Below are positions 9,111 through 17,425 of a stretch of DNA of 64,000 bases, piece after piece; position 1 is the stretch's first letter; each line of letters starts with the position of its first letter. Source of the DNA: Mycobacterium sp. 1164966.3. Its GTDB lineage: Bacteria; Actinomycetota; Actinomycetes; Mycobacteriales; Mycobacteriaceae. Below the pieces are notes generated by a model. It had not been told where the DNA came from. It did not search any database and worked only from the letters and a program-made list of their open reading frames with translations. The DNA is taken from assembly GCF_001665395.1 (NCBI RefSeq), contig NZ_LZSG01000062.1, positions 1 to 64,000 on the forward strand. The letters run 5' to 3'. The position numbers and the translations under genes are program-made.

Positions 9111-10367
9111 TCAGTTAAGCCGCTCGGTCTGCAGCGACACGCCGGCGGCCGGGAAGCGGGCCAGCAAGGCATCGCCCATCGCGGTGGCGGGGGTCAGCAC
9201 ACCGCGCAGGTCAGACAGCTTGTCACGGTCGGTCGCCAGCGCAAGACCGCACTCCCCCAATAACACCGAAGTCGCCTTGTAGCCCGGATCGCCGCGCTGC
9301 GCCATACGCGCCACATAGCGGACGCCGGTTGTTGTGGTGGTGTAGGTCTCGGTCCGATAGTAGCCACGCTCACGTGTCGTCTCACTCGGGCCGCTGCCGG
9401 CTTTGGGGACAACACGTTCCACCAGACCAGGCGGGAGCAGACGGAAGTAGCGGCTGCCCAATCCGGTCATCGCGTTTCCGACGCCGCTCAACGCGGCCGA
9501 TGCCACCGGCGCGACAGCAGAGGATCCGAGGCTCATATTTTCGCTGTACCGGAATTGCCTGCCGTACGCCCAATCCAGTAATGCATTGCTGCGGCGCACA
9601 ATTCGGGTATTGGTCGGCGCCATCATGAATCCGCCCGTCCACAGTCCGTCGAGTTCCGGCGCGATCTGCCGACCACGCCGCCACGGCAAGTCGGGTTGCC
9701 GACCGACATCGGGTTCGGCGGCGCGGTCGGGGCTCAACGTGTAGGGGTCGGAGAACTGGCGACGCAGCTCTGGGTCAGCGGAGACGGCGCGCAGGATTTC
9801 CAGCATCGACGCGATGGTCCCGCCGGATAACCCCCCAGCCATGGAGCGCACGACGAAGTCGGTGTCGGTGAGCTCGCCGGCGCCGTCCTCTCGCGCTGCC
9901 CGATAGAGGGCGTAGACGCTCAGATCCGAAGGGATTGAGTCGAATCCGCACGCGTGCACGATGCGAGCGCCGGTATCGGCGGCCTGCTTGTGGTGAAAGT
10001 CGATGCTCTCGCGGACGAACGGCGGTTCGCCGGTCAGGTCGGCGTAGTCGGTGCCCGCCTCGGCGCATGCGGCCACCAGTGGCAATCCGTAACGCATGTA
10101 GGGCCCGACGGTGGTGACGACCACCTGTGTCCGCGCCGCCATCGCGGTCAGCGTCGACGGGGTTGCGGCGTCTGCGGCCACCACCGCCCAGGATTGGGCG
10201 GGCTCCCCCAGAGTGTCGCGCACCTTCTGCAGCCGTTCGGTCGACCGGCCGGCCAACGCGACCCGGACGTCCCCGCCCGCGCGGGCGAGGTATTCGGCGG
10301 TGAGCTTTCCCACGAACCCGGTCGCCCCGTACAACACGATGTCGAATTCGCGCGGCGTAGCAGTCAC
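9111..10367 (-). CDS. Saccharopine dehydrogenase-like trans-acting enoyl reductase family protein
   Basis: This 418-residue protein opens with a Rossmann dinucleotide-binding motif (VLYGATGFVGKLTAEYL) and contains the family sequence VVTTVGPYMRYGLPLVAACAEAGTDY. It is the orthologue of M. tuberculosis Rv2449c, judged by recalled sequence similarity along the whole length. Relatives include the trans-acting enoyl reductase of phthiocerol lipid synthesis (Rv2953). A role in reducing lipid intermediates is inferred from the family only. The substrate is unknown. Confidence 0.85.
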   Translation of the reverse strand: MTATPREFDIVLYGATGFVGKLTAEYLARAGGDVRVALAGRSTERLQKVRDTLGEPAQSWAVVAADAATPSTLTAMAARTQVVVTTVGPYMRYGLPLVAACAEAGTDYADLTGEPPFVRESIDFHHKQAADTGARIVHACGFDSIPSDLSVYALYRAAREDGAGELTDTDFVVRSMAGGLSGGTIASMLEILRAVSADPELRRQFSDPYTLSPDRAAEPDVGRQPDLPWRRGRQIAPELDGLWTGGFMMAPTNTRIVRRSNALLDWAYGRQFRYSENMSLGSSAVAPVASAALSGVGNAMTGLGSRYFRLLPPGLVERVVPKAGSGPSETTRERGYYRTETYTTTTTGVRYVARMAQRGDPGYKATSVLLGECGLALATDRDKLSDLRGVLTPATAMGDALLARFPAAGVSLQTERLN

Positions 10368-10390
10368 CGAACCGACGCTACTCCGGGCCG

Positions 10391-10622
10391 GTTCTAACTG
10401 CCCGACTCCTCCTCCCGCCGCTACGCGGCGCGCATCGTCGTCGCGCTAGTTCTAATTGCCCGTCTCCTCCTCCCGCCGCTACGCGGCGCGCATCGTCGTC
10501 GCGCTAGGTTGGCCTGCCCGACTCCTCCTCCCGCCGCTACGCGGCGCGCATCGTCGTCGGGCTAGTTCTAATTGCCCGTCTCCTCCTCCCGCCGCTACGC
10601 GGCGCGCATCGTCGTCGGGCTA
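10391..10622. repeat. Four tandem 58-bp repeats with internal hairpin
   Basis: Four near-identical 58-bp units lie head to tail at 10391-10448, 10449-10506, 10507-10564 and 10565-10622. Each contains the hairpin CGCCGC-TAC-GCGGCG and the block CGCATCGTCGTCG. Units 1, 2 and 4 begin GTTCTAA(C/T)TGCCCG, while unit 3 begins GGTTGGCCTGCCCG. The sequence after unit 4 (GGTTGGCCTG) repeats the head of unit 3 and runs straight into the GTG of the next gene. There are no unique spacers, so this is a tandem array and not CRISPR. Confidence 0.95.
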
Positions 10623-10632
10623 GGTTGGCCTG

Positions 10633-11796
10633 GTGGCGAGGATCGTCGTCGTCGGAGCCGGTATTGCGGGCCTGGCAACGGCGGTTGCGCTGCAGCGCTG
10701 CGGCCACGACGTGCGCGTCGTCGAACGCCGCACCGGCACCTCGTCCGGCGCCGCGATCAGTCTCTGGCCCAACGCGCTGGCAGCCCTGGACGAGCTCGGC
10801 CTGGGCGACGCGATGCGCGAGTCAGGCGGCCGGGTCGCTGCTGGTGCGCTGCGCTGGCGCGACGGCTCGTGGCTCCGCCATCCGGCGAGCCAGACCGTGA
10901 TCTCTGCGCTCGGCGAGCCGTTGGTCGTGATCACCCGGTCGGTGCTGACCGACATCCTCACCGCCGCGGTGCGACCCGGCAGCATCGAATACGGGTTGTC
11001 AGCCGACGGCCTGCTTGCTACCGCCGACGAGGTTCGACTCCAGCTGTCGGACAGCACCGTGCGCAGCGCGGACGCGGTTGTCGGCGCCGACGGCACCGGC
11101 TCGACGGTGGCGTGTCACCTCAATGGTCCACTGCGTCACCGCTACGCGGGCTACACGGCATGGCGCGGCATCGCCGCTTGCGCCATGGACGATGAACTGG
11201 CCGGCGCGACGCTTGGTCCCGGCGCGGAAACCGGACACGTCCCGATCGGGCCGGACCGGACATATTGGTACACCACCGAACGTGTGCCCGAGGGACAGGT
11301 TGCACCGCAGGGCGAGTTGCCCTACCTGCAGGCCAAGCTGGCAGGCTGGCCCGATCCCGTCCCGAGTCTGCTGGCCGCCACAGCGGAGGGCGACGTGCTG
11401 CGAAACGACCTCTACGACCGGGCCCCCGCCCGGCGCTGGGCACAAGGCCCGATAGTGCTGGTGGGTGACGCCGCACATCCGATGCGCCCGCATCTGGGCC
11501 AGGGCGGGTGCCAGGGACTAGAGGACGCCGCAATCCTGGGGGCCTTCGTGGGAGCTTTTGTCGGCCAGACCAGCGACCTGGCGACGGCGTTTGCCCGGTT
11601 CGCCACATTCCGTCGGCCACGGATCACGCCGCTGGTGCGCGAGTCGGCGCTGATCGGCCGGATGATCAACGTGCGTCCGACGTTTCTGAGCGCGCTAGCC
11701 TGCCGCGCGGCTGGGCTGGTGCCCGAAGCTCTGGTCGTCCGGCACCTCGCGTCGGTGGCGGGGCGGTCAGCGTTCGTGTTACCAACCGACGGCTGA
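10633..11796 (+). CDS. FAD-dependent monooxygenase (PHBH-fold)
   Basis: This 387-residue flavoprotein has the N-terminal ADP-binding motif IVVVGAGIAGLATAVAL followed by an acidic-ended strand (VRVVERR). The second flavin motif, LVGDAAHPMRPHLGQGGCQGLEDA, lies at about residues 275-300. This places it with class A aromatic and zeaxanthin-type monooxygenases; the substrate cannot be told. The GTG start follows TAGGTT (10621-10626) by six bases, which fits a leaderless mycobacterial start. No clear Shine-Dalgarno sequence is present. The upstream DNA is the 58-bp array, so the promoter may have been shaped by that repeat. I do not recall an M. tuberculosis orthologue at this locus. Confidence 0.85.
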   Translation: MARIVVVGAGIAGLATAVALQRCGHDVRVVERRTGTSSGAAISLWPNALAALDELGLGDAMRESGGRVAAGALRWRDGSWLRHPASQTVISALGEPLVVITRSVLTDILTAAVRPGSIEYGLSADGLLATADEVRLQLSDSTVRSADAVVGADGTGSTVACHLNGPLRHRYAGYTAWRGIAACAMDDELAGATLGPGAETGHVPIGPDRTYWYTTERVPEGQVAPQGELPYLQAKLAGWPDPVPSLLAATAEGDVLRNDLYDRAPARRWAQGPIVLVGDAAHPMRPHLGQGGCQGLEDAAILGAFVGAFVGQTSDLATAFARFATFRRPRITPLVRESALIGRMINVRPTFLSALACRAAGLVPEALVVRHLASVAGRSAFVLPTDG

Positions 11797-11820
11797 GTAA
11801 CTCTTCAGGCCACAACGAGA

Positions 11821-11856
11821 AATGCCGGGCGCATCGCGCCCGGCATTCCCGTTTTT
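11821..11856 (+). terminator. Intrinsic terminator between convergent genes
   Basis: A perfect 12-bp stem (AATGCCGGGCGC at 11821-11832 with GCGCCCGGCATT at 11836-11847) and a 3-base loop are followed by five T residues at 11852-11856. It ends the flavin monooxygenase transcript and could also act on the opposing rpfE transcript. Confidence 0.85.
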
Positions 11857-11865
11857 GAGCGTTTG

Positions 11866-12393
11866 TCAGCCGCGTCGGCCGCAGACCGGCCAGGCGCCGA
11901 TGCCCTGCGAGTGCAGGACGTTCTCGGCCACCCGGATCTGCTCTTCCCGGCTGGCGGTGTGCGCGGATCCGGAACCGCCGTTGGCCCGCCAGGTGCTGGG
12001 AGTGAACTGCAGGCCACCGGAGAACCCGTTACCGGTGCTGATGCCCCAGTTTCCGCCGGACTCGCACTGCGCGATCGCGTCCCAGTTCACGCTGTACGCC
12101 TTGGGTGCGGGCGGGGCCTCGACGGGCGCCGCCTCGGCGGGCGGCGGGACGTTCGGGTCAAAACCCGCCGGCTCCGCCACTGGGGGTGCGTCGACCGGCG
12201 CCAAGGCGTCCGGCATGGCATTCGGGTCGAATCCCTCCGGCGCGGGCGGCGCAGCGTCCGGGGCCGGCCCGGCGGGGGCCACGTTCGGGTCGAAGCCCGC
12301 CGGCTCCGCGTTGGCGGTAGCGGCGGAGGGCACAGTCACGAGCGCCCCGGTGAGCGCGGCGACGATGAGCGTCTTACGGACGTTCCTCAACAT
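11866..12393 (-). CDS. rpfE: Resuscitation-promoting factor E
   Basis: This secreted peptidoglycan-cleaving enzyme is of the Rpf family and wakes dormant cells. The 175-residue precursor has a signal peptide (MLRNVRKT..., cleaved near ANA-EPAG at about residue 29). A Pro/Ala linker follows with repeated GFDPN units. The C-terminal Rpf domain (WDAIAQCESGGNWGIS, GGLQFTPSTW) carries the catalytic glutamate in QCESGG and the family cysteines. It ends WPVCGRRG, exactly as in M. tuberculosis RpfE (Rv2450c). The ATG at 12393 is chosen for the AAAGGA upstream and the signal-peptide position. Confidence 0.95.
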   Translation of the reverse strand: MLRNVRKTLIVAALTGALVTVPSAATANAEPAGFDPNVAPAGPAPDAAPPAPEGFDPNAMPDALAPVDAPPVAEPAGFDPNVPPPAEAAPVEAPPAPKAYSVNWDAIAQCESGGNWGISTGNGFSGGLQFTPSTWRANGGSGSAHTASREEQIRVAENVLHSQGIGAWPVCGRRG

Positions 12394-13429
12394 TGTTCCT
12401 TTCGCGGTGCGCGCGCGCCGAAGCCAGCCCACGACGGTGGGTTGGGGTGCTTGATACATCCGGATCCATCCGGAACTAGCTGCTTCAGGACGTGCCGTCT
12501 CGTTCTGGCACGACAGCGGGGGGCTCTCGGGCTACCGGCGGGATAACCGCCAGCCGCGGCGGCTGCTGCCGTCCGCACCCCCGCTCACACGCGGGTCCGT
12601 GGATTCAATTTTTATTGTTGATGCGCCCGGTTTGTCGGGCCATGTAGGGACCGTACGAGACGGAAATGCATTCGTCATCTTTGGCGCGCGGATATCTCGC
12701 TTCTATAACGACCCGATCACACGGCGGTTCATCAATTGTTTCTGCAGGTCAGCGCGACATTTTCGACGGGAACCGGCAGCACATGGCCGATGCGTTGTGG
12801 TGAGCGGAATCACGCATGTTTTGTGAGCTGGGACACGCATTTGCCACAGCTCGGCGAGCAGTGACGGACGCGGTCAGTAGGAGGGTCAGTGACGTCGATT
12901 CACCGCGATCACCGATCCGCGCGCCGAGCCGCAACGCGGGACGTCTCGTTGTGCGCGAAACAGATAGTGCTAGAGCACTATTCGATTGACGGACAGCAAA
13001 TGTTGGCGGCCGCGCAGTGCCGGGCACCGGACATCTGCGACAGCCAGCAATTAGATTGAATCATGTTCTGTGACAACAGTTTTGCCGTTGCAGCCGATCG
13101 GAGTACGGATGGCATCGTCGCAACCCGCACGTCGAAGCCGACACGCTTCGACGGCGTGACCTGCCAGCGCGATATTTCGCACAACGAAATTTGCCAGGGT
13201 TTCCCGAGAAAGCACTCGAAGCACTTGCCGGTTTGAGCGTGCTGACGCGTCCGAAACCCCAAACCGTTGCTCCTGCAACGCAATTCAGATTAGCTAGTGG
13301 ACAGGACTGGACATGGATACCACTCGTAATAAGTTGTAACGGTCATAATTGCAACGTCCTAAGCAATTAAGAATAAGGGATAAACCGTTTTTAGATTGAC
13401 CAATTAATGGCCGTCGAGACAAATTAAGA
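12394..13429. other. Long gene-free region upstream of rpfE and downstream of mobA
   Basis: About 1 kb holds no ORF with convincing protein character. Base composition shifts to A/T-rich towards 13,300-13,430. On the rpfE side there are stable hairpins: CGTGCC (12491-12496) with GGCACG (12507-12512), and GGCGG-GATAA-CCGCC near 12540. These suggest a structured rpfE leader. I compared the segment with the c-di-AMP (ydaO) riboswitch known upstream of rpfA and could not match its conserved core. A further hairpin, ATTTCG-CACAA-CGAAAT, lies at 13174-13190. Confidence 0.5.
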
Positions 13430-14035
13430 TTAGACGCCGGGCCGCGCCAGAGCGCGCAAATCCGCCGCCGAGTTGAGGTTGGTCAACGACCGGCACTTGG
13501 ACATCACGACGCGCTGGGCGTCCGAAGCATCGACCAAGGCTCGCATCTTGCGCTCCCCGGCGGCGACCAGGGCATCAGCTCGGTCGGCAAGACCGGTTTG
13601 ATACACCGCGGCGAGGTAATGATCCTGGCCGTCCCACGGCAACACCACCTCGGCACCCGTCTGCACTGCCCGGCGGGCGAGATCATCGATCAATTCGACG
13701 GCCAGATACGGCATGTCGACCGCGCAGACGAACGCCAGCCGGGCACCGGCCTCGGCCGCCGCGCGCAACCCGCGTCCGGTCGCCGGCAAGGGCCCGAGGC
13801 CCCGCAGCTCGTCGCGCAGAACAGCAACCGGCAGCACCGGTAACGGCTGTCCAGGCGCCGCGACCACGAAAACATGTTCGCAACGCTGCTGGAGAACACC
13901 GGTCACATGCTCGACGAGGGTGCCGGTTCCGCCGGGGACCGGCATGGTGGCTTTGTCCCGGCCCATGCGCCGCGATTCGCCGCCCGCGAGTATGACGCCG
14001 GCCAAGGGCGCTGCGTCGGGTGTGGATGCCGTCAC
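13430..14035 (-). CDS. mobA: Molybdenum cofactor guanylyltransferase
   Basis: This cytosolic enzyme transfers GMP to molybdopterin to make the guanine dinucleotide cofactor. The 201-residue protein has the nucleotidyltransferase motif LAGVILAGGESRRMGRDKA near the N-terminus and the metal-site sequence FVCAVDMPYL. The GTG at 14035 (VTAST...) is chosen because it gives the same length as the M. tuberculosis protein (Rv2453c) and begins one base after the korB stop. Longer in-frame starts would lie inside korB. It is probably co-transcribed with korAB. Confidence 0.9.
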   Translation of the reverse strand: MTASTPDAAPLAGVILAGGESRRMGRDKATMPVPGGTGTLVEHVTGVLQQRCEHVFVVAAPGQPLPVLPVAVLRDELRGLGPLPATGRGLRAAAEAGARLAFVCAVDMPYLAVELIDDLARRAVQTGAEVVLPWDGQDHYLAAVYQTGLADRADALVAAGERKMRALVDASDAQRVVMSKCRSLTNLNSAADLRALARPGV

Positions 14036-14036
14036 G

Positions 14037-15146
14037 TCAGTCGACGGTCCAGGTGTCGCGCCCGCGTAGCAGCGATTGCAGCGCGTCGGCATCGGACGGC
14101 TTCGATGACTGCGCGGCCTCGACCTGTGAACGGGCCGCGTCATCGTAGGTGGGCCGGCTGATGTGGCGGAAGATCCCCAGCACGGTGTGCTCGAGGTTCT
14201 GCTCGGAAAGCCGGGACAGCGCGAATGCGTAGGCCGCGTCGTCGGCGTGCGCGTCGTGCACCACGATCTCTTCGACGGCCACGTCGGCGGTCTTGGCCAC
14301 TTCGAGGCTGAAACCGGATTTCACCACGCAGTATTCGCCGTTGGCCCCGAACACGATCGGTTCGCCGTGGCGGACATTGATCACCCGCTCTTCGGCGCCC
14401 TCCTTGCGAAGCACGTCAAAGGAGCCGTCGTTGAAGATCGGGCAGTCCTGCAGGATTTCGACCACCGCGGCACCGCGATGCTGGGCCGCTGCACGCAGCA
14501 CCTCGGTCAAGCCGGCGCGGTCGGAGTCCAGCGCACGGCCCACAAACGTCGCCTCGGCGCCCAGCGCCAGCGATACCGGGTTGAACGGGTGGTCCAGCGA
14601 GCCCATCGGTGTCGACTTAGTGATCTTGCCGACCTCCGAGGTCGGTGAATACTGACCCTTGGTCAGCCCGTAGATCCGGTTGTTGAACAACAGAATCGTG
14701 ATGTTGACGTTGCGGCGCAGGGCGTGGATGAGGTGGTTGCCGCCGATCGACAGGGCGTCGCCGTCGCCGGTGACCACCCATACCGACAAGTCCTCGCGAG
14801 CCAGCGCCAGACCGGTGGCAATCGCCGGCGCGCGGCCGTGGATGGAGTGGAACCCGTAGGTCTCCAGGTAATACGGAAACCGGCTGGAGCAGCCGATGCC
14901 GCTGATGAACACGATGTTCTCGCGGCGCAGCCCGAGCTCGGGCAGGAAGTTGCGGATGGTGTTCAGGATGACGTAGTCACCACAGCCGGGGCACCAGCGG
15001 ACCTCTTGCTCGCTGGTGAAGTCCTTGCCCTTCTGCGGCTGATCTGTGGTGGGCACGCCGGCGTTCTTCGTCAGCCGACCCTCTCTATTCGACCCGGGAG
15101 TGACTCCGAGTTCAGTGCCCGCTAGATTGCCCATCAGGTCGGTCAT
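14037..15146 (-). CDS. korB: 2-oxoglutarate:ferredoxin oxidoreductase, beta subunit
   Basis: This is the thiamine-diphosphate-binding subunit of the CoA-dependent, ferredoxin-linked 2-oxoglutarate oxidoreductase. The 369-residue protein contains WCPGCGDYVIL and the Fe-S/TPP-region sequence SGIGCSSRFPYYLETYGFH. The TPP motif is GDGDALSIGGNHLIHALRRN, ending in the conserved NN of LLFNNRIYGLTKGQ. The ATG at 15146 overlaps the korA stop by four bases, so the subunits are translated coupled. The M. tuberculosis orthologue (Rv2454c) works with KorA in an alternative oxidative citric acid cycle step. Confidence 0.95.
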   Translation of the reverse strand: MTDLMGNLAGTELGVTPGSNREGRLTKNAGVPTTDQPQKGKDFTSEQEVRWCPGCGDYVILNTIRNFLPELGLRRENIVFISGIGCSSRFPYYLETYGFHSIHGRAPAIATGLALAREDLSVWVVTGDGDALSIGGNHLIHALRRNVNITILLFNNRIYGLTKGQYSPTSEVGKITKSTPMGSLDHPFNPVSLALGAEATFVGRALDSDRAGLTEVLRAAAQHRGAAVVEILQDCPIFNDGSFDVLRKEGAEERVINVRHGEPIVFGANGEYCVVKSGFSLEVAKTADVAVEEIVVHDAHADDAAYAFALSRLSEQNLEHTVLGIFRHISRPTYDDAARSQVEAAQSSKPSDADALQSLLRGRDTWTVD

Positions 15147-17113
15147 ACTCCCGCTCCAACCCTGGCCGCCGACAGTTTGGCGACCATCGTCTTGTCTTGC
15201 TCGAGTTCGTCCAGTCGCCCGGCTAGCGCGGCCCGAATAAAGCGTCCTATCTCGTCGGCCAAGAACGACACACCCTTGACCTTCGTTACCGAGTGCACGT
15301 CGACCAGGTACTTGGCCCGCAGCAACATCGCCAGCTGGCCCATGTTCATCTCCGGGCACACCACTCGCGGATACCGGTGCAACACGTCGCCCAGATTCGA
15401 CGGGAATGGGTTCAGGTGGCGCAGATGCGCGTGCGCGACCTTGGTGCCCCTGCGCCGCGCCCGCCGACAGGCTTCGCCGATCGGGCCGTAGGAACTGCCC
15501 CACCCGATCAGCAGCAGGTCGGCGTCGCCGGTCGGGTCGTCGACTTCCAGATCTGGGATGCTGATGCCGTCGATCTTGGCCTTGCGTATCCGAACCATGA
15601 GGTCGTGATTGGTCGGGTCGTAGGAGATGTCGCCGGAGCCGTTGGCCGCTTCCAAGCCACCGATGCGGTGTTCCAGCCCGGGCGTCCCCGGAACGGCGAA
15701 TTGTCGGGCCAGGGTCTCCGGGTGCCGGGCGTATGGCTCGAACGGCTCGTCCGGTTTGGCGAAGATGTGCTTGATCGGGTGGAACGAGCTGACATCAGGG
15801 ACCCGCCACGGCTCGGAGCCGTTGGCGATGGCGCCGTCGGACAGCACGATCACCGGAGTGTGGTACGACACCGCGATCCGCACGGCCTCGACCGCAGTTT
15901 CGAAGCAGTCAGAGGGAGACCGCGGCGCCACGACGGCCACCGGCGATTCACCGTTGCGGCCGAACAGCGCCTGCAACAGGTCGGCCTGCTCGGTCTTGGT
16001 GGGCAGACCGGTCGACGGGCCACCGCGCTGCACGTCGATGACGATCAGCGGCAGCTCGGTCATCACGGCAAGCCCGAGGGCTTCGGACTTCAGCGAGATA
16101 CCGGGCCCCGAGGTGCTGGTGACGCCCAGAGCGCCACCGTAGGAGGCACCGATGGCGGCGCAGATGCCGCCGATCTCGTCTTCAGCCTGGAATGTGATGA
16201 CGTTGAAATTCTTGTGCTTGGACAGCTCGTGCAGAATGTCCGACGCCGGGGTGATCGGGTAGCTGCCGAGGACGACCTGCTTGTCAGCTAGTCGGCCCGC
16301 CGTCACGATCCCGTAGGCCAGCGCGGTGTTGCCCGAGATCTGCCGGTACTCGCCGGCCGGCAAGGACGCCTTGGACACCTCGTAGGTGGTGCCGAACGCC
16401 TCGGTGGTTTCGCCGTAGTTCCAGCCCGCCTTGAGGGCCAGCACGTTGGTCTCGGCGATATCGGGTTTGCGCGCGAACTTCTCCCTGATGAAATGCTCGC
16501 TGGTCTGAATCGGCCGACCGTACATCCACGACAACAGGCCCAGCGCGAACATGTTCTTGGCGCGCTGGCCGTCTTTCTTCGTCGCGCCGATGGCCTCGAC
16601 GGCGCCCAGCGTCAGCGTGGTCATCGGGACGGCGTGGACGACGTATTCGTCGAGTTCGTCGGTCTCCAGCGGGTTGGTTACATAACCCACCTTCGTCAGA
16701 TTGCGTTTGGTGAACTCGTCGGAATTGGCGATCACCATGCCGCCGCGCGGCAAGTCGCCGAGATTCGCTTTGAGCGCCGCCGGGTTCATGGCAACCAGCA
16801 CGTCGGGGCGGTCACCGGCGGTCAGGATGTCGTAGTCGGCGATCTGGATCTGGAAGGACGACACTCCGGGCAGGGTGCCTGCCGGGGCGCGGATCTCGGC
16901 GGGGTAGTTCGGCTGGGTGGCCAGGTCGTTGCCGAAAAGCGCTGCCTCCGAGGTGAACCGGTCGCCGGTCAGCTGCATCCCGTCGCCGGAGTCGCCGGCG
17001 AAGCGGATAACGACATTTTCCAGGCGCTGTTTCACGGATCCGGTACCGGAGGCACCGTTGCGAGACTCTGCCCCGGCTTCGTTGCCGTTCGGATCCACGT
17101 CTCCGCCTTCCAT
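15143..17113 (-). CDS. korA: 2-oxoglutarate:ferredoxin oxidoreductase, alpha subunit (gamma-alpha fusion)
   Basis: This 656-residue subunit joins an N-terminal gamma-type domain (VIRFAGDSGDGMQLTGDRF) to the alpha domain. The alpha domain contains GSYPITPASDILHELS, AEDEIGGICAAIGASYGGA and VIDVQRGGPSTGLPTKTEQ, all typical of 2-oxoacid:acceptor oxidoreductases. It pairs with KorB for CoA-dependent oxidative decarboxylation of 2-oxoglutarate. In M. tuberculosis (Rv2455c), KorAB supports growth when beta-oxidation is active. About 300 bases upstream separate it from clpX and contain two palindromes, one matching the KstR operator. Confidence 0.95.
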   Translation of the reverse strand: MEGGDVDPNGNEAGAESRNGASGTGSVKQRLENVVIRFAGDSGDGMQLTGDRFTSEAALFGNDLATQPNYPAEIRAPAGTLPGVSSFQIQIADYDILTAGDRPDVLVAMNPAALKANLGDLPRGGMVIANSDEFTKRNLTKVGYVTNPLETDELDEYVVHAVPMTTLTLGAVEAIGATKKDGQRAKNMFALGLLSWMYGRPIQTSEHFIREKFARKPDIAETNVLALKAGWNYGETTEAFGTTYEVSKASLPAGEYRQISGNTALAYGIVTAGRLADKQVVLGSYPITPASDILHELSKHKNFNVITFQAEDEIGGICAAIGASYGGALGVTSTSGPGISLKSEALGLAVMTELPLIVIDVQRGGPSTGLPTKTEQADLLQALFGRNGESPVAVVAPRSPSDCFETAVEAVRIAVSYHTPVIVLSDGAIANGSEPWRVPDVSSFHPIKHIFAKPDEPFEPYARHPETLARQFAVPGTPGLEHRIGGLEAANGSGDISYDPTNHDLMVRIRKAKIDGISIPDLEVDDPTGDADLLLIGWGSSYGPIGEACRRARRRGTKVAHAHLRHLNPFPSNLGDVLHRYPRVVCPEMNMGQLAMLLRAKYLVDVHSVTKVKGVSFLADEIGRFIRAALAGRLDELEQDKTMVAKLSAARVGAGV

Positions 17114-17180
17114 CTAGTATCTGGACAGGCACTCCGTCGCGGTTTCGCGTCACGCGCTATGGAGTGACTTCCCCCCGTCC

Positions 17181-17194
17181 TGACATTTATGTCA
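17181..17194. promoter_or_regulatory. 14-bp palindrome TGACAT-TT-ATGTCA upstream of korA
   Basis: The arms TGACAT and ATGTCA are perfect inverted repeats around a 2-base centre, 67 bases upstream of the korA ATG. The geometry suits a dimeric repressor of GntR or TetR type. I cannot name the regulator. Confidence 0.4.
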
Positions 17195-17382
17195 CTAGCG
17201 GTATCAATTATGGCATTACTTTAAGGATTGGGTAGCAGCGACCGACCCGGTGTGTGCGCCGTGTTCACCGTTAAAACCCGACGTCAGCGCCGTGCCGGAG
17301 GGGAAAACACAGCCAAACTGTGGTTTTGGTCACTTAAGAACGAAGCGGATCCGCGGGGCGGTCGGACCGCCTCAGCGCCAAG

Positions 17383-17398
17383 CTAGAACACGTTCTAG
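17383..17398. promoter_or_regulatory. KstR-type operator (TnnAACnnGTTnnA)
   Basis: CTAGAACACGTTCTAG is a perfect 7-bp-arm palindrome, and its inner 14 bases (17384-17397) fit the published mycobacterial KstR consensus TnnAACnnGTTnnA exactly. It lies about 270 bases upstream of korA and about 28 bases past the clpX stop. KstR represses sterol-catabolism genes, so control of korAB is the natural guess; there is no other gene in the gap. Confidence 0.6.
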
Positions 17399-17425
17399 TT
17401 TGCCGCTTTCCGGGCCTTTTCGCGG

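Noticed and set aside
10391..10622. CRISPR array
   Set aside because: The repeats are head-to-tail without unique spacers, 58 bp long, and no cas genes are near.
12394..12620. c-di-AMP (ydaO) riboswitch upstream of rpfE
   Set aside because: I could match a GAGCGGGGG-like and a GGTAG-like piece but not the conserved GGGGUGAAU core in the right order, so it is not claimed.
12599..13283. Short ORFs in the rpfE-mobA gap (plus 75 aa, minus 101 aa)
   Set aside because: No ribosome site, no recognisable domain and atypical composition; they look like chance frames.
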